Assembly (NCBI GenBank): GCA_015228975.1
Contig: JADGCN010000006.1
Location: forward strand, 1 to 61,167
DNA length: 61,167 bases
From: Magnetococcales bacterium
GTDB lineage: Bacteria; Pseudomonadota; Magnetococcia; Magnetococcales; UBA8363
Reading direction: 5' to 3'
The notes beneath the pieces are model-generated. The model saw only the letters and a list, made by a program, of their open reading frames with translations. It did not search any database and had not been told where the DNA came from. Positions 43,738 to 53,287 of this stretch are shown piece by piece; within the stretch, counting starts at the first letter, position 1; each line of letters opens with the position of its first letter. A program made the translations under genes and the position numbers.

Positions 43738-45489
43738 ATGGGTACGGACGACCGAACAACAAACCAATTGACACCCCGCGATGCTGGTTGTAATGCTGGT
43801 TGTAATGCTGGCCGTAATGCTGGCTGTGACGCACCCTCGCAACCGCATGCGTTACCAGTTGATCTGGAGGATGTCAGCAATCTCCTGGCCCGGGTTGATA
43901 AGCTCAACCAGTTGGGTATTGCCCTGTCTTCCGAACATGATACCAAAAAATTATTGGAAAATATTTTACTTGGTGCCAAAGATTTAACCAATGCCGATGC
44001 CGGCACCATGTATACCAAAACCGAAGAAAATTCTTTGAAATTTCAGATTATTCGCACCGATTCCCTGAAAATTGCCATGGGGGGGACAACCGGCGTGGAT
44101 ATCCCCTTCCCTCCCCTGCCCCTCTACAAAAGTGATGGCGAACCCAATTTGCAAATGATTGCCGCAGCGGCGGCACTCCAGGATATCACCATCAACATTC
44201 CGGATGCCTACGAGGCGGAAGGCTTTGATTTTACAGGGACAAAAAAGTTTGACCAGATGACCGGCTACCGTTCGAAATCGTTCTTGACGGTACCCTTGAA
44301 AAACCATGAACGCGAAATCATCGGTGTTTTGCAACTCATCAACGCCAAGGATTTCCAAACTGGGGAGATTCGACCGTTTTCCATCAGAGACCAACAGTTG
44401 GCCGAATCATTGGCCTCGCAGGCGGCCATTTCCATGACCAACCAGCGGTTGATCGAAGATTTGAAAAAATTGTTTGAATCCTTCATTAAAACCATCGCCA
44501 ACGCCATCGACGACAAATCCCCCTATACGGGCGGCCATTGTGAACGGGTGCCGGTATTGTCGGAAATGTTGGCCCGTGCGGCGGCTCGTTCTGATATCGG
44601 GGAACTCAAGGATTACCATCCCAGCGAAGATGATCTCTATGAATTGCGTATCGCCGCGTGGATGCACGATTGCGGCAAGGTGGTCACCCCGGAATATGTC
44701 GTGGATAAAGCAACCAAGTTACAAACCATTTACGATCGCATACACAGTGTCAATGCCCGCTTTGATGTGTTGAAACGCGATGCCGAAGTGGCGTTTTTGC
44801 GGCAAAAAATCGCCGCCATGGAACAGGGCGATGTGACGCGAATTCCCGAACTCGAAGCGGCCTATCACCAGCAGTTGGCCCAAATCCAGGATGATCAAAA
44901 ATTTGTTCAGACCACCAACATAGGTGGCGAATTCATGACCGCCGACCGCAAAAAACGCATTCAGGAAATCGGGGAGAAAAAGTGGGTCAATTGTGATGGC
45001 GAATTGGTGAATTTTTTGACCGAGGATGAAATAAAAAATCTGTGTATTGCCAAAGGCACATTGACCGATGAAGAGCGGGAAATCATCAACCACCATGTGG
45101 TGGCCACCAAAAACATGTTGAAAAATCTCAATTTCCCAAAACAGTTGAAGCGTGTTCCCGAAATGGCGGGATCGCATCACGAAACGATGAACGGTAAAGG
45201 ATATCCTGAGGGTTTGACCCGGGACCAAATGTCAATTGGGGCGCGTATCATGGCGATTGCCGATGTGTTTGAAGCCTTGACCGCCTCTGATAGACCCTAC
45301 AAACCAGCCAAAACCCTATCAGAGTCCTTGAAAATCCTGGGATTCATGAAAAAAGATCAGCACGTCGATCCCGACCTGTTCCAGGTATTCATCAAAGAGC
45401 AGGTGTATCTGGAGTATGCGCAACAATATTTGGATCCCAAGCAAATCGACGAAATCGTTCCTAAAAAAATTCCAGGTTATGAGCCTTGA
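43738..45489 (+). CDS. GAF/HD-GYP cyclic-di-GMP phosphodiesterase-like protein
   Basis: A 583-residue cytoplasmic protein. A short Cys/Asn/Ala/Gly repeat (GCNAGCNAGRNAGCDA, about 15-30) from a 12-bp DNA repeat precedes a GAF domain (about 55-235; GYRSKSFLTVPLKNHEREIIGVLQLINAKD). Then comes an HD-GYP domain with HD at 310-311 (MHDCGK), HH at 452-453 and GKGYPEGL at 486-493, so the metal and signature residues are kept. Between the HD and the HH helix there is an extra segment of about 110 residues, partly coiled-coil. c-di-GMP breakdown is inferred from the family. The start at ATG 43738 is preceded by AGGA; the upstream open frame is not family-like. Confidence 0.9.
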   Translation: MGTDDRTTNQLTPRDAGCNAGCNAGRNAGCDAPSQPHALPVDLEDVSNLLARVDKLNQLGIALSSEHDTKKLLENILLGAKDLTNADAGTMYTKTEENSLKFQIIRTDSLKIAMGGTTGVDIPFPPLPLYKSDGEPNLQMIAAAAALQDITINIPDAYEAEGFDFTGTKKFDQMTGYRSKSFLTVPLKNHEREIIGVLQLINAKDFQTGEIRPFSIRDQQLAESLASQAAISMTNQRLIEDLKKLFESFIKTIANAIDDKSPYTGGHCERVPVLSEMLARAAARSDIGELKDYHPSEDDLYELRIAAWMHDCGKVVTPEYVVDKATKLQTIYDRIHSVNARFDVLKRDAEVAFLRQKIAAMEQGDVTRIPELEAAYHQQLAQIQDDQKFVQTTNIGGEFMTADRKKRIQEIGEKKWVNCDGELVNFLTEDEIKNLCIAKGTLTDEEREIINHHVVATKNMLKNLNFPKQLKRVPEMAGSHHETMNGKGYPEGLTRDQMSIGARIMAIADVFEALTASDRPYKPAKTLSESLKILGFMKKDQHVDPDLFQVFIKEQVYLEYAQQYLDPKQIDEIVPKKIPGYEP

Positions 45490-45588
45490 GTGTTCCCTGG
45501 AGTGGGCGTTGTCTATCCTTGATCAATCTGAGGATTGTGACATTAAAATCCATGCGATTGGCTGGGATGACTTGGTGAGGGGTGTTCT

Positions 45589-47820
45589 GTGACCCATTGG
45601 CAGATAAGCCGATACCTGGTTCTTACGGGGATGACGCTGCTGTTTTTGATCCACGGATTTGGCATTATCCATCTTCCCCTGCTCGATCGTTTGGAACGGG
45701 CCTTTTACGACTTCAAGGTACGGCAAACCACGCTTGACGTCAGTGATCCCCGCCTCGTTATCGTGGATATTGACGATAAAAGTTTGGCCGCTCTGGGATC
45801 CTGGCCGTGGCCGCGTGATCGCATGGCCAACCTGGTGGATACCTTGTTTGAACATTATCGCATCGGGGTGTTGGGTGTGGACCTGGTATTCTCCGAGATT
45901 GATTCGGCATCCGGACTTGCCCAATTGGAATCCCTGGCCAAAGGCCCCCTGAGTCAAGATCCCTTGTATTTGGCTGAATTGAACAGATTGCGCCCCACCC
46001 TGGACCGGGATCGCATTTTTGCCCAAAGTTTGCGGGAAAGACCTGTGACTTTGGGATTTCGTTTTCGCAAATCATCGTTTTCCGGGTTGGCCGATACCGG
46101 CGTTTTGCCCGCCCCGATCATAACCTTGCGGGAATTGGGTTACGATGATGTCCATTCTGTCAAAGCCTTTGGTTACAACGCCAACATCTCCACCATTCAG
46201 GATGCGGCCACCGGGGCGGGATTTATCGACAACCCGGTGCTGGACCTGGATGGGGTCGTCCGGCGTTTTCCCCTGCTGCAATTGTACAATGGCGCTCTGT
46301 ATCAATCCCTCCCCCTGGGGATTATCCGCACCATTCTGGGAGATCCCAGTTGGTCCGTGGGGGTGCGCCCCGGTGAGGGGCATGGAAACAGAAAGGCCAA
46401 TCTGGAATGGATCGCCTTGGGGCCACATAAAATCTTTGTCGATTCCCAAGGGGCTATCTTAGTCCCTTACCGCGGCAAACAGGGCAGCTTTCCAAGATTT
46501 TCCGCCGTGGACATCCTGGAACGGCTGCCCGACAAAAAAATATTGGATGCCGCTGTCGTGCTGATCGGTTCTTCCAGCGAGGAACAAATGGGCCGACATC
46601 TGCTGACCCCTCTGGCGGAAAGAGTCTCCAGTGTGGAAATAGCCGCCAATATCATCAGCGGCTTGATGGATGGCAATCTGAAAAATATTCCGAGTTTTAC
46701 TCCCTGGCCCGAAGTGATCCTCATGGGACTGCTGGGCACATTCTTGACCCTCGCCTTTCCTTGGATGGTTTGGATTTGGCGTTTGATCGCCGTCATCCTG
46801 CTGTCCCTGCTGCTGATAGTGATCAATATTTATCTTTGGCAATATTGGGATCTCCAACTGCCTTGGACAACGATGACTGTGTTGATGCTTGTATTGTTGC
46901 TGGGCGATCTGACTTTTGAACAGTTTGGCGTAACCCGCAAACGTAACCTGCTGGTGGCCCGTTATGGCAGACATTTGCCACTTCAGGTGCTTGACACCGT
47001 GATACGGGCGGACCATACCCTGCTTTCCGAAGGGGAACAAAGGGAAATGACCGTCATCATGTCGGCGGTACCCAACTTTGGCCAAATCGCCAAAAAAATT
47101 CATCCTCACGATTTGGCGAACTGGATGCAAACTTTCCTGAATCCGTTAACGGAAGTTATCCAACAGCATCGGGGTACCTTGGATCATTATCACAGGGAAT
47201 CATTGGTCGCTTTTTGGGGCGCCCCCGTGGCGGATCCCAGGCATGGACGGAATGCCATGACGGCTGTTGTGGAGATGGTTTCCCGCTTGAACAAGCTGGA
47301 AGATGAATTACAAATACGCGGCTGGCCGCGAATTCGCTGTCATTTCGCCATTCAAACCGGGGTGATGACGTGTCATGTGGTTGGTTCCGATTTTCGTAAA
47401 GAGTTGACCGTGTTGGGTGAGCCAGCCCAGCAGGTGCAATGGCTTGCCTCTCTGGCACCCTACTATGATGTACCCATTATTGTCGGAGAGCAGACGCGTT
47501 TGTTGGATGCGGACCGGGTGTTTCGGGAATTGGACCGCATCCTCCCGGAGGGCGGGGAAACCGCAATAACCATTTATGAACCGGTAGGCTTGCGGCAAGA
47601 TGTGAGTACGGAAATGTTGTCCCGGATTGAAACGTTCCACAAGGTGATTAAGCAATTTCGCCAAAAGGAATGGGACTTGGCGGAGGAAGGTTTGAAAAAT
47701 TTAGTAAAAATGGATCCGGGTGATCGGTTGTATGAGATTTATCTGTCCAGGATTCGCCGGTTCAGAAAAACCCCACCCCCGACTCACTGGAATGGGGTGT
47801 GTCGTCCGCCCGTGGGATGA
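45589..47820 (+). CDS. CHASE2 sensor with degenerate adenylate cyclase domain
   Basis: A 743-residue membrane protein. An N-terminal helix (about 8-28), a periplasmic CHASE2 sensor domain (about 30-370; VIVDIDDKSLAALGSWPWPR, GVDLVFSE), three closely spaced helices (about 375-450) and a class III nucleotide cyclase-like domain (about 480-680). The usual metal-binding Asp in the first strand is A493 (VIMSAVPNF), the second is E537 in DHYHRESLVAFWGAP instead of GD, and the later Asn of the VN..aR helix is Gln. Catalysis is therefore doubtful; a regulatory or scaffold role is inferred. GTG 45589 follows GAGGGG. It lies 99 bases after the HD-GYP gene and may share its transcript. Confidence 0.88.
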   Translation: MTHWQISRYLVLTGMTLLFLIHGFGIIHLPLLDRLERAFYDFKVRQTTLDVSDPRLVIVDIDDKSLAALGSWPWPRDRMANLVDTLFEHYRIGVLGVDLVFSEIDSASGLAQLESLAKGPLSQDPLYLAELNRLRPTLDRDRIFAQSLRERPVTLGFRFRKSSFSGLADTGVLPAPIITLRELGYDDVHSVKAFGYNANISTIQDAATGAGFIDNPVLDLDGVVRRFPLLQLYNGALYQSLPLGIIRTILGDPSWSVGVRPGEGHGNRKANLEWIALGPHKIFVDSQGAILVPYRGKQGSFPRFSAVDILERLPDKKILDAAVVLIGSSSEEQMGRHLLTPLAERVSSVEIAANIISGLMDGNLKNIPSFTPWPEVILMGLLGTFLTLAFPWMVWIWRLIAVILLSLLLIVINIYLWQYWDLQLPWTTMTVLMLVLLLGDLTFEQFGVTRKRNLLVARYGRHLPLQVLDTVIRADHTLLSEGEQREMTVIMSAVPNFGQIAKKIHPHDLANWMQTFLNPLTEVIQQHRGTLDHYHRESLVAFWGAPVADPRHGRNAMTAVVEMVSRLNKLEDELQIRGWPRIRCHFAIQTGVMTCHVVGSDFRKELTVLGEPAQQVQWLASLAPYYDVPIIVGEQTRLLDADRVFRELDRILPEGGETAITIYEPVGLRQDVSTEMLSRIETFHKVIKQFRQKEWDLAEEGLKNLVKMDPGDRLYEIYLSRIRRFRKTPPPTHWNGVCRPPVG

Positions 47821-47888
47821 TATAAGGGTCCCTGGGAATCCTCCCTTGCGCCCCCCAGAGAACTCCTTTGCGACTTTAAGCAAGGACT

Positions 47889-48680
47889 ATGACCGCTTTG
47901 CCAGTGACCATTCCTGAAAGTTTCATCGCTGTTTGTCCCATGGATGAACCATCCCGGGAAAAAGCGCGTTATTGGTCCGCACGCTTGGGTGCCCCTCTTG
48001 TCATGCAGCTACAGAATGAGAAACAAACCCCCATTTTGGTCGTTGCCAACAATCGTTTGGAAATCCATGTGGGTCACTCCAAACAAAAGGGGGTGTTCGC
48101 CGAATTCTCCCTGACCAAAGCGCATGCCATCCAACGCCAGGAAGGCAAAAATGGTTTGTTACCCCGAGCCATTGGTTTGCGCAAACATCCCCATGCCACG
48201 GTATGGGATGTTACTGCCGGTTTGGGACAGGATGGTTTCCTCCTGGCCTGTTACGGATGCCGGGTTCACTGGGTGGAGCGTTCCCCCATCGTAGCCGCGC
48301 TGCTGGAAGATGCTTTGGAACGTGGGTTGGCGGATAGCGACACCCGGCCGATCCTGCAGGGTAACGTCACTCTGGACAATGCCGATGCCATCGATTGGCT
48401 GCATGCCCAACGCTCACCTCCCGAGGTCATTTTTCTTGATCCCATGTTTGCCAAGGCCAATGCTTCGGCTTTATCCAAAAAAGAGATGCAGGTATTGCGT
48501 TTGTTGGTTGGGTTGGATGATGATGCGCCGGCACTGTTGGCAGCGGCCTTACGCTGTCATCCCCAGCGTGTTGTCGTCAAACGTCCCCTCAAAGCGCCCC
48601 CCTTGGATGGACGGGCCCCCAGTTTCAATCTCCAGGGGACAACCATCCGCTATGATATTTACCTTGCGGAGATGATGTGA
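47889..48680 (+). CDS. rsmJ: 16S rRNA (guanine-1516-N2) methyltransferase
   Basis: A 263-residue S-adenosylmethionine-dependent methyltransferase of the RsmJ (YhiQ) family that modifies G1516 of 16S rRNA. The SAM-binding motif is VWDVTAGLGQDGFLLACYGC, and the catalytic block IFLDPMFAKANASALSKKEMQ corresponds to the family's DPM-F motif. An N-terminal beta region (LVVANNRLEIHV) is also typical. The stop overlaps the GTG start of hrpA by four bases. Confidence 0.92.
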   Translation: MTALPVTIPESFIAVCPMDEPSREKARYWSARLGAPLVMQLQNEKQTPILVVANNRLEIHVGHSKQKGVFAEFSLTKAHAIQRQEGKNGLLPRAIGLRKHPHATVWDVTAGLGQDGFLLACYGCRVHWVERSPIVAALLEDALERGLADSDTRPILQGNVTLDNADAIDWLHAQRSPPEVIFLDPMFAKANASALSKKEMQVLRLLVGLDDDAPALLAAALRCHPQRVVVKRPLKAPPLDGRAPSFNLQGTTIRYDIYLAEMM

Positions 48681-51600
48681 ACGATTCCCCCCTCCCCGCC
48701 TCCACCCATGCGACTCTTTTTCGCCAGTGGCAAAAAATAATCCGGGAATTGTCGCAACAAATTGACGCCACCCTGGTCAAAGATCGTTATCGTTTGAGGC
48801 GTCGCCTGGCTCATTATCGAAAAGAACGTTTCAAGGAGTCTTTGCCGTTTTCCGCCTTGGAACAACTGGCCAGGAAGGTTGCCGTTGCCCGTCAATGTTA
48901 TGCCGAACGTTTGGAACGGTTTCCGGTGCCGCGCTACACATTGGCTTTGCCCATTGTGGAACAGGGTGAGGAAATCAAACGGTTGATTCATGATCATCAA
49001 GTAATCGTCATTTGTAGTGCCACCGGATCGGGAAAAACGACGCAAATCCCCAAACTTTGCCTGGAACTGAAACGCGGGTCCGCCGGCTTCATCGGCATGA
49101 CCCAACCACGACGTATCGCTGCCCGTTCCCTTGCCACCTTTTTAGCCAATGATCTTGGCTGCAAGGTTGGGGATTGGGTCGGTTACAAAATGCGTTTCGC
49201 CGATCAGGTGCAGAGCCACTCCCTGATCAAGATCATGACCGATGGTCTGCTCCTGGCCGAATTGCAGCACGATCCCCTCCTCCTCCATTATGATACCCTT
49301 ATTGTCGATGAGGCGCACGAACGCAGCCTTAATATTGATTTTCTCCTCGGTCATCTGCAACGCATTCTTCCAAAACGTCCCGATTTAAAGCTGATCATCG
49401 CCTCGGCTACGCTGGATCATGACAAATTTTCCCGTCATTTTGGTGGCGCGCCCGTGTTGTCCATCCCTGGTAAAAGTTATCCCGTAGAGGTGCGTTACCG
49501 TCCCCCACTTCCCGAGGAAAACGAAGAGGCGGAGCTTGATCTGACGACCACGGTATTGCACACCATTCGCCATTTACACCACAGCGGTGCTGCCGGGGAT
49601 GTCCTGGTTTTTCTCCCGGGTGAGGCGGACATTCGCGAGATGTCAGTTTCGTTAAGGAAAATGTTGCAAGCCAGCCATGAAATTCTTCCGGTCCATGCCC
49701 GGCTGGCCTCTCGGGATCAGGATCGCATTTTCACTCCTGGCAGCAAACCACGCATCATCCTGGCAACCAACGTGGCGGAAACTTCTCTGACCGTTCCAGG
49801 GATTTGTCACGTGATAGATCCCGGGCTGGCCAAAATCAAACGCCAGGATGTGCGGGGCAGCATTCAGCGTCTGGTGTTGGAAAAAATTTCGCGGGCCTCC
49901 GCCGACCAACGCAAAGGTCGTTGCGGTCGTACCGCCCCGGGGGTCTGCATCCGCCTCTATTCCGAGGAAGATTACGAGGCGCGACCGGCCTTTACCGACC
50001 CGGAAATTGTGCGCACGTCACTCGCGGCCATCATTCTCGGCATGAAAGCGCAGGGAATTGGTGCCATCGATGAATTTCCTTTCATGGATCCCCCCTCCCA
50101 GGCGGCAGTCCTGGAGGGATGGCGATTGCTCGCTGAACTGCAAGCGGTGGACAGCCACAACCATCTGACATCCCTTGGCAAACAATTGGCCCGATTGCCG
50201 ATCGATCCCCGTTTGGGGCGGATGATTCTTGAGGCCCCTGCGTTGCAATGTCTCGATGAAATTCTCATCATTGCATCCGCCTTGAGCATTCCCGATCCCC
50301 GGGAATGGCCCCTGAATCGATCGACGCAGGCGGAGGAGTTGCATGGCAGGTTTGTCGATAAAAATTCTGATTTTCTGACCCTGCTCAATCTTTGGCAACA
50401 CATTGAAGCACTGCGCCATGCCAGTCGTTCCAAGACCGCCTTCCACAATGCCTTGAAAGGGGAATTGATCGCCGCAAGTCGGGTTCGGGAATGGTGGGAG
50501 ATCTATGCGCAATTGAAAAAAATCACCAAAGAAATGGGGTATCCTTCCGCACCCGCCGCTGAACAGCGCTACGCCCCCATTCATAAAGCCATTTTGGCGG
50601 GCCATGTGGGGATGATCGGTCTGAAAAAGATCAAGAATGAGTATGCCGGGTGTCGCAATACATCGTTTCATATCCATCCAGGATCGGCGCTGTTTAAAAA
50701 ATCACCTACTTGGATTGTCGCCGCCGAGTTGGTGGAAACCAGCCGACTGTACGCCCGGGTATGCGCCCGTGTGGAGCCGGAATGGATCGAAGCCGCAGCG
50801 GGATCGGCCTGCAAACGGGATTACTATGAAGCCAGTTGGGAGAAAAAATCGGGCCAGGTGATGGCTTTGGAAAAGGTGTCCTATTCGGGTCTCCCGCTGA
50901 TCATGAACCGCAAGGTGCCTTTTGGTCCCATTGATCCCAGCGAAGCGCGAAGAATATTTATTCAGGAAGCCCTGGTCGGCAACCGCCTGTCCACCCAGGC
51001 GACGTTTTTGCTCCACAACCAATCCTTGATCCAGGAAATTCGCGACAAAGAACATAAAACCCGCCGTCGCGACCTGTTGATTCAGGAGGCGGAATTGTTT
51101 GCATTGTATGATCGTCTGGTGCCGCCGACCACCTATTGCGCCCGTCATTTCCACAATTGGTATTTTCATGCCGTCAAGCACAATCCCCAACTGTTGCATT
51201 TTGAACGTCATGAGCTGTTGCGCCTGCCTGATCAACCCTCCTTGCAGGAGCAATTTCCGGGGCATCTGACCATCGATGGCCAAACGTTTTCCCTGGAATA
51301 TCATTTTAATCCTGGTGCTGGCGAGGATGGTATCAGCGTTCGCATTCCCCTGGCGGCATTGTCGCAGTGTTCGGCAAGCCGGTTTGAATGGCTGGTTCCC
51401 GGGATGTTGTCCGACAAAGTGACCGCCATGCTCAAAGCGCTCCCCAAGTCGTGGCGCAAGCCTTTGGTCCCGGTACCCGACACCGTTGCTTTGTGTTTAC
51501 AGCATTTGGATCCGGCCCAAGGTGTGCCGCTGACGGTGGCGTTAACCCGAATATTGAAAGAACTTCGTGGCGTCGATATCCCGGCCCGGGTGTGGCACGA

Positions 51601-52624
51601 TATGGAACTGCCGGACCATTGGCTCATGAACTTCATGATCATTGGCGAAGACCCTGGCAAGGTGATCCAGCAGGGTCGCGACCTGGAAAAACTGAAAACT
51701 CAATGGGGTCCCCAGGCGCAAAAAGAGTTCCAAACGCTTTCCAAGGCGGGTTTGGAACAACACGGTTTGACGCGCTGGACTTTTGGTGATCTGCCACAAC
51801 AAATCGAAATCACTACCGAAGCGGGTCTTATCTTTGGCTTTCCCGCATTGGTGGACCGGGGGCAATCGGTCAGTTTGCAGGTATTCGACAATGCTGAACA
51901 AGCCCAATCCATGCAACGTCGGGGATTGATCCGCTTATTGGCGCTCAACTTGCCGCAACAGGTTCGCCAGTTAAAAACGGTATTGCACTTTTCTCCAGGG
52001 GCCATCCTGATGCCTTTGCCCACAGGCGCAAAAAAATCCCTAACCAGCGAAATCATCGATTTTGTTATCGACCGGGTGTTTTTCCACGAGGCGGCGCAAC
52101 CCATTACGACCCGTGACCTGTTTCAGCAACGGTTGCAGGAAGGGCAAAAACATTTGTTTCCTGAAGCCCAACGCATAAAAGCCATTCTGGATGCCATTCA
52201 TACTCATTATCGTACTATTCAACTGCATCTAAAAACCCAAAATGCCAACCCCGGTCTGAAACCCATTCTCCCCGAAATCAAGGAGCAACTGGATCACCTC
52301 ATTTATCCAGACTTTCTTTGGCAAACGCCATTCCTCTGGCTCAAGGAATATCCCCGCTATCTCCAGGCTATCCTGAAACGAATTGAAAGACGAACGTTCG
52401 CCCCGGTCAAAGATGGTGAAAAATCGAGACGTATCAAGGAATTCCATGAGGAATTCCTAAAAATCCAGGCGAACGGCTCCGCTTTGCTGGACCACAATCC
52501 CGAATTGGAACGATTGCGTTGGATGTTGGAAGAGTTCCGGGTCTCTCTGTTCGCTCAGGAGTTGGGTACGGTACTACCGGTGTCGGAAAAGCGGTTGCGG
52601 GAACAAATTAATCTGGTCGTGTAA
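48677..52624 (+). CDS. hrpA: ATP-dependent RNA helicase HrpA
   Basis: A 1315-residue DEAH-box helicase, nearly the length of E. coli HrpA (1300). Motif I is SATGSGKTTQIP, motif II VDEAHERSLN, motif III SAT, motif VI QRKGRCGRTAPG. Helicase-associated and OB-fold regions follow (about 450-750), then the long HrpA-specific C-terminal part. HrpA rescues stalled ribosomes by acting on mRNA. The start is GTG 48677 inside the end of rsmJ; the 3' end overlaps the opposing hicB by 17 bases. Confidence 0.96.
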   Translation: MNDSPLPASTHATLFRQWQKIIRELSQQIDATLVKDRYRLRRRLAHYRKERFKESLPFSALEQLARKVAVARQCYAERLERFPVPRYTLALPIVEQGEEIKRLIHDHQVIVICSATGSGKTTQIPKLCLELKRGSAGFIGMTQPRRIAARSLATFLANDLGCKVGDWVGYKMRFADQVQSHSLIKIMTDGLLLAELQHDPLLLHYDTLIVDEAHERSLNIDFLLGHLQRILPKRPDLKLIIASATLDHDKFSRHFGGAPVLSIPGKSYPVEVRYRPPLPEENEEAELDLTTTVLHTIRHLHHSGAAGDVLVFLPGEADIREMSVSLRKMLQASHEILPVHARLASRDQDRIFTPGSKPRIILATNVAETSLTVPGICHVIDPGLAKIKRQDVRGSIQRLVLEKISRASADQRKGRCGRTAPGVCIRLYSEEDYEARPAFTDPEIVRTSLAAIILGMKAQGIGAIDEFPFMDPPSQAAVLEGWRLLAELQAVDSHNHLTSLGKQLARLPIDPRLGRMILEAPALQCLDEILIIASALSIPDPREWPLNRSTQAEELHGRFVDKNSDFLTLLNLWQHIEALRHASRSKTAFHNALKGELIAASRVREWWEIYAQLKKITKEMGYPSAPAAEQRYAPIHKAILAGHVGMIGLKKIKNEYAGCRNTSFHIHPGSALFKKSPTWIVAAELVETSRLYARVCARVEPEWIEAAAGSACKRDYYEASWEKKSGQVMALEKVSYSGLPLIMNRKVPFGPIDPSEARRIFIQEALVGNRLSTQATFLLHNQSLIQEIRDKEHKTRRRDLLIQEAELFALYDRLVPPTTYCARHFHNWYFHAVKHNPQLLHFERHELLRLPDQPSLQEQFPGHLTIDGQTFSLEYHFNPGAGEDGISVRIPLAALSQCSASRFEWLVPGMLSDKVTAMLKALPKSWRKPLVPVPDTVALCLQHLDPAQGVPLTVALTRILKELRGVDIPARVWHDMELPDHWLMNFMIIGEDPGKVIQQGRDLEKLKTQWGPQAQKEFQTLSKAGLEQHGLTRWTFGDLPQQIEITTEAGLIFGFPALVDRGQSVSLQVFDNAEQAQSMQRRGLIRLLALNLPQQVRQLKTVLHFSPGAILMPLPTGAKKSLTSEIIDFVIDRVFFHEAAQPITTRDLFQQRLQEGQKHLFPEAQRIKAILDAIHTHYRTIQLHLKTQNANPGLKPILPEIKEQLDHLIYPDFLWQTPFLWLKEYPRYLQAILKRIERRTFAPVKDGEKSRRIKEFHEEFLKIQANGSALLDHNPELERLRWMLEEFRVSLFAQELGTVLPVSEKRLREQINLVV

Positions 52625-52895
52625 ATGCGTCTTTGGCAATGGCAATGCGGGCATTCAATTGGCCACTGTATTTTTTTCGACCGGGGGCGATTGGGATTTG
52701 TTCGCCGTTGGCGACAAAGCTTTCCTTGGCAAGGTTCCATGCTATATCAAGTTCTGCAATAGCATTTTCTGGAGAGCTACCAAACGCGGAGATGGTGGGC
52801 ATTTCAACAAGATGGGCTATCCAATCACCATCGGTATCTTCCCAAGTCTCCAAACGGTAGCCGTCAAATCTGTCTGTGTTATTCATCGCCGTCAT
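52608..52895 (-). CDS. hicB: HicB-type antitoxin, C-terminus shortened
   Basis: A protein of 92-95 residues. The HicB domain is present (YRLETWEDTDGDWIAHLVEMPTISAFGSSPENAIAEL), but after YSGQLNARIAIAKD the sequence ends, where HicB proteins normally continue into a DNA-binding helical segment (compare 28521-28877). The end overlaps the 3' end of hrpA. ATG 52895 overlaps the hicA stop by four bases; ATG 52886 has a better-spaced AAAGGA. It may still bind the toxin yet have lost promoter binding. Confidence 0.8.
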   Translation of the reverse strand: MTAMNNTDRFDGYRLETWEDTDGDWIAHLVEMPTISAFGSSPENAIAELDIAWNLAKESFVANGEQIPIAPGRKKYSGQLNARIAIAKDAFTRPD

Positions 52896-53119
52896 TCCTT
52901 TATCAATTTAAGGACTTGTCTGACCTGATACCCTTTAGCCATTCCGTCACGATTTTGAATGGAAACACGTTGCCCTTTGGGTGCGATAAAAATCATGTGG
53001 CTTCCAGATTGCCGATCAAATTGGAAACCGAGGCTGGCGAGCAAAGACTCGAAGTCGCGGAACGATATTCCGTCAGGATTTCGTTTTGCCAAGGCCAGAA
53101 TCTTATCAATCTTCTTCAT
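52892..53119 (-). CDS. hicA: HicA-type mRNA interferase toxin
   Basis: A 75-residue HicA toxin. The helix MKKIDKILALAKRNPDGISFRDFESLLASLGF leads to the catalytic-His strand RQSGSHMIFIAP and closing helix YQVRQVLKLI. All core parts are present. It is the first gene of a hicAB pair on the minus strand, convergent with hrpA and divergent from the giant adhesin gene 168 bases away. It is related to the HicA at 28253-28528 through the same N-terminal extension. Confidence 0.85.
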   Translation of the reverse strand: MKKIDKILALAKRNPDGISFRDFESLLASLGFQFDRQSGSHMIFIAPKGQRVSIQNRDGMAKGYQVRQVLKLIKE

Positions 53120-53287
53120 ACTGGTACTATAAACCAGCCGGAGTTAAGATGAAAGTTCTGAACGGCAAAAGAGGCCTCTCACAAGGCGCATGGACATAAT
53201 TTTCTTCCATGGTATCCATATCTCGTGTGATAATGGCGCGAAGATGGTCAGTGGATTACCCTTTTTATTGCTGCTGGGGAATAGCTT

